Shown here piece by piece: positions 6,313-6,896 of a DNA stretch of 6,896 bases; the stretch's first letter is position 1; each line of letters starts with the position of its first letter. The DNA is taken from contig CAADVS010000084.1 in NCBI GenBank assembly GCA_900752545.1, forward strand, positions 1 to 6,896, read 5' to 3'. A program made the position numbers and the translations under genes. The notes beneath the pieces are model-generated. The model ran no database searches. It had not been told where the DNA came from and saw only the letters and a program-made list of their open reading frames with translations. This DNA is from an uncultured Collinsella sp. (lineage in GTDB: Bacteria > Actinomycetota > Coriobacteriia > Coriobacteriales > Coriobacteriaceae).

Positions 6313-6694
6313 TTTAGTCGACCGCTGGCACGGACGTATCGCGTGAACGGTATCTTTACCTACTTCTTACGCTGACAAGTCATAGGACTGACGTCCTGCT
6401 CGTCTGCAAGCGGTCTATATCCTCACTCAACTGGTACGTAAGTGTGAATAAGAATGATGGATAGCTGAATATCATTGAATGCAGGCGGAAACGTAAACAA
6501 ACATCATTTATATACATAAAACCGATTTAGCTGTGCAATTCTGAATCAAAAGTTTAGAGATGCAATTGCAAATAGTTTTTAGGAAAAAAGAGCGTTTACC
6601 TTAGAAAAGTTACTTTAGAACGCCGAAGTACATTATGGGGGAATCTCGTGCGATATACCGTTCATCGCACTTTGTTGACCGTTCGGGGGCGAGG
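6313..6694. other. Divergent ppk1/arcA intergenic region with AT-rich core
   Basis: No gene longer than a few dozen codons is supported here. The middle is markedly AT-rich: 6481-6600 is 33% GC by count, against GC-rich flanking genes. It contains short A- and T-runs that could bend the DNA. Small structures seen are the inverted repeat AGGAC-TGAC-GTCCT at 6384-6397, the palindrome TGCAATTGCA at 6561-6570 with an earlier TGCAATT at 6534, and TGAAT at 6445, 6466, 6476 and 6542. A near-repeat TTAC(C/T)TTAGAA lies at 6596 and 6610. Such a region between divergent genes is a normal place for regulator binding upstream of arcA. Confidence 0.6.
6648..6670. promoter_or_regulatory. Perfect 7-bp inverted repeat, operator candidate upstream of arcA
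   Basis: GTGCGAT (6648-6654) and ATCGCAC (6664-6670) are exact reverse complements separated by nine bases. The arm centres are 16 bases apart, about one and a half turns of the helix. It lies some 25 bases upstream of the proposed arcA promoter, a position suited to an activator or repressor dimer. It could also be a chance hairpin. It does not match the FNR (TTGAT-N4-ATCAA) or CRP/ArcR (TGTGA-N6-TCACA) consensus. Confidence 0.35.
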
Positions 6695-6723
6695 TGGAAT
6701 TGCGGGTGGTTTTTGGATATAAC
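6695..6723 (+). promoter_or_regulatory. arcA: Promoter candidate for arcA
   Basis: TATAAC at 6718-6723 matches the -10 consensus at five of six positions. TGGAAT at 6695-6700 stands 17 bases upstream but matches the -35 at only three of six, as would fit an activator-dependent promoter. TTGACC at 6675-6680 is a better -35 by itself but is too far from this -10 and has no -10 of its own. Initiation near 6730 would give a leader of about 75 bases. Confidence 0.35.
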
Positions 6724-6739
6724 TAGAGCTGTCAGCAAG

Positions 6740-6764
6740 CAGCGTCCCATACGGAGGGGCGCTG
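6740..6764 (+). other. 9-bp stem-loop in the arcA leader
   Basis: CAGCGTCCC (6740-6748) pairs with GGGGCGCTG (6756-6764) through nine pairs including one T-G wobble, with loop ATACGGA. No U-run follows, so it is not a simple terminator. The upstream GCTGTCAGC around 6729-6737 could pair with parts of the same stem, giving alternative folds. It may stabilise the mRNA or regulate it. Confidence 0.4.
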
Positions 6765-6769
6765 ATACA

Positions 6770-6789
6770 TTCGGCCAGTAAGGCCCGAA
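6770..6789 (+). other. Second leader hairpin just before the arcA ribosome site
   Basis: TTCGG (6770-6774) pairs with CCGAA (6785-6789). Two further C-G pairs can form inside if C6784 is bulged, leaving loop AGTAA. It ends nine bases before the AGGAGG site and does not cover it. Confidence 0.3.
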
Positions 6790-6797
6790 AGAAAGGC

Positions 6798-6803
6798 AGG
6801 AGG
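6798..6803 (+). promoter_or_regulatory. Consensus ribosome binding site of arcA
   Basis: AGGAGG is a full match to the anti-Shine-Dalgarno partner, but it stands only two bases from the ATG at 6806, closer than usual. The start is still well supported because the protein begins with the typical arginine deiminase N-terminus. Confidence 0.75.
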
Positions 6804-6805
6804 CC

Positions 6806-6896
6806 ATGACGAAAGGTCTGCACGTGCCTTCCGAGATCGGCAAGCTCAGGAAGGTCTGCCTGCACCGTCCCGGCGACGAGCTCCTCAACCTGCCGC
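6806..6896 (+). CDS. arcA: Arginine deiminase, N-terminal 30 codons (runs off the window)
   Basis: Arginine deiminase converts arginine to citrulline and ammonia. This is the first step of the ADI pathway, whose later steps (ArcB, ArcC) yield ATP and more ammonia for acid resistance and energy. Only the first 30 residues are present (MTKGLHVPSEIGKLRKVCLH, then RPGDELLNLP). They match the family's opening strand, of which S-E-I-G-K-L-(K/R)-K-V-x-L-H-R-P-G is the hallmark. The catalytic Cys, His and Asp/Glu residues lie beyond the window edge, so activity and completeness cannot be judged. It diverges from ppk1 across a 550-bp AT-rich region. The long leader with hairpins suggests regulation, as is usual for arc operons (arginine and low oxygen or carbon control), but no known operator could be assigned with confidence. 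Confidence 0.88.
   Translation, partial: MTKGLHVPSEIGKLRKVCLHRPGDELLNLP

Noticed and set aside
6445..6480. FNR- or CRP-type box upstream of arcA
   Set aside because: TGTGA at 6443 has no TCACA partner at the right distance, and no TTGAT-N4-ATCAA is present; only partial half-sites are seen.
6610..6888. 92-codon minus-strand frame across the arcA start and leader
   Set aside because: It runs antisense through the arcA start and promoter, has no ribosome site or recognisable product, and a composition typical of chance frames.

Overview
The window looks like an ordinary chromosomal stretch from a high-GC Gram-positive anaerobe. I infer a member of the Coriobacteriia, most likely Collinsella or a close relative. 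This rests on the GC-rich coding bias, the gene set and the arginine deiminase start at the right edge. No 16S or other marker is present, so the genus is a judgement from protein character, not a demonstration. I see no mobile element, CRISPR array, tRNA or rRNA.

Five complete genes lie head to tail on the minus strand, occupying roughly 91-6249. In transcription order they are: polyphosphate kinase (ppk1); a TrmA/RlmD-type rRNA uracil-5-methyltransferase; a DJ-1/YajL-type protein; a Maf nucleotide pyrophosphatase; and a P1-family (DmpA-type, S58) Ntn-hydrolase aminopeptidase. A strong terminator separates ppk1 from rlmD. The DJ-1 and maf genes overlap by ATGA and form a two-gene operon with its own promoter candidate. 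A second hairpin terminator follows maf, and the peptidase gene follows that.

On the plus strand, diverging from ppk1, arginine deiminase (arcA) starts at 6806 and runs off the window after 30 codons. Between ppk1 and arcA lies the only large non-coding region, about 550 bp. It is AT-rich in the middle and holds several small repeats, an inverted repeat, promoter candidates and two leader hairpins. This is the most likely place for undescribed regulation, probably of the arginine deiminase pathway.

Functionally the genes are housekeeping and stress related: polyphosphate synthesis, rRNA modification, damage control of proteins (DJ-1) and nucleotides (Maf), peptide hydrolysis, and arginine catabolism for ATP and ammonia. 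I found no convincing new multi-gene system. The least ordinary items are the low-complexity C-terminal tail of the polyphosphate kinase and the structured leader of arcA.
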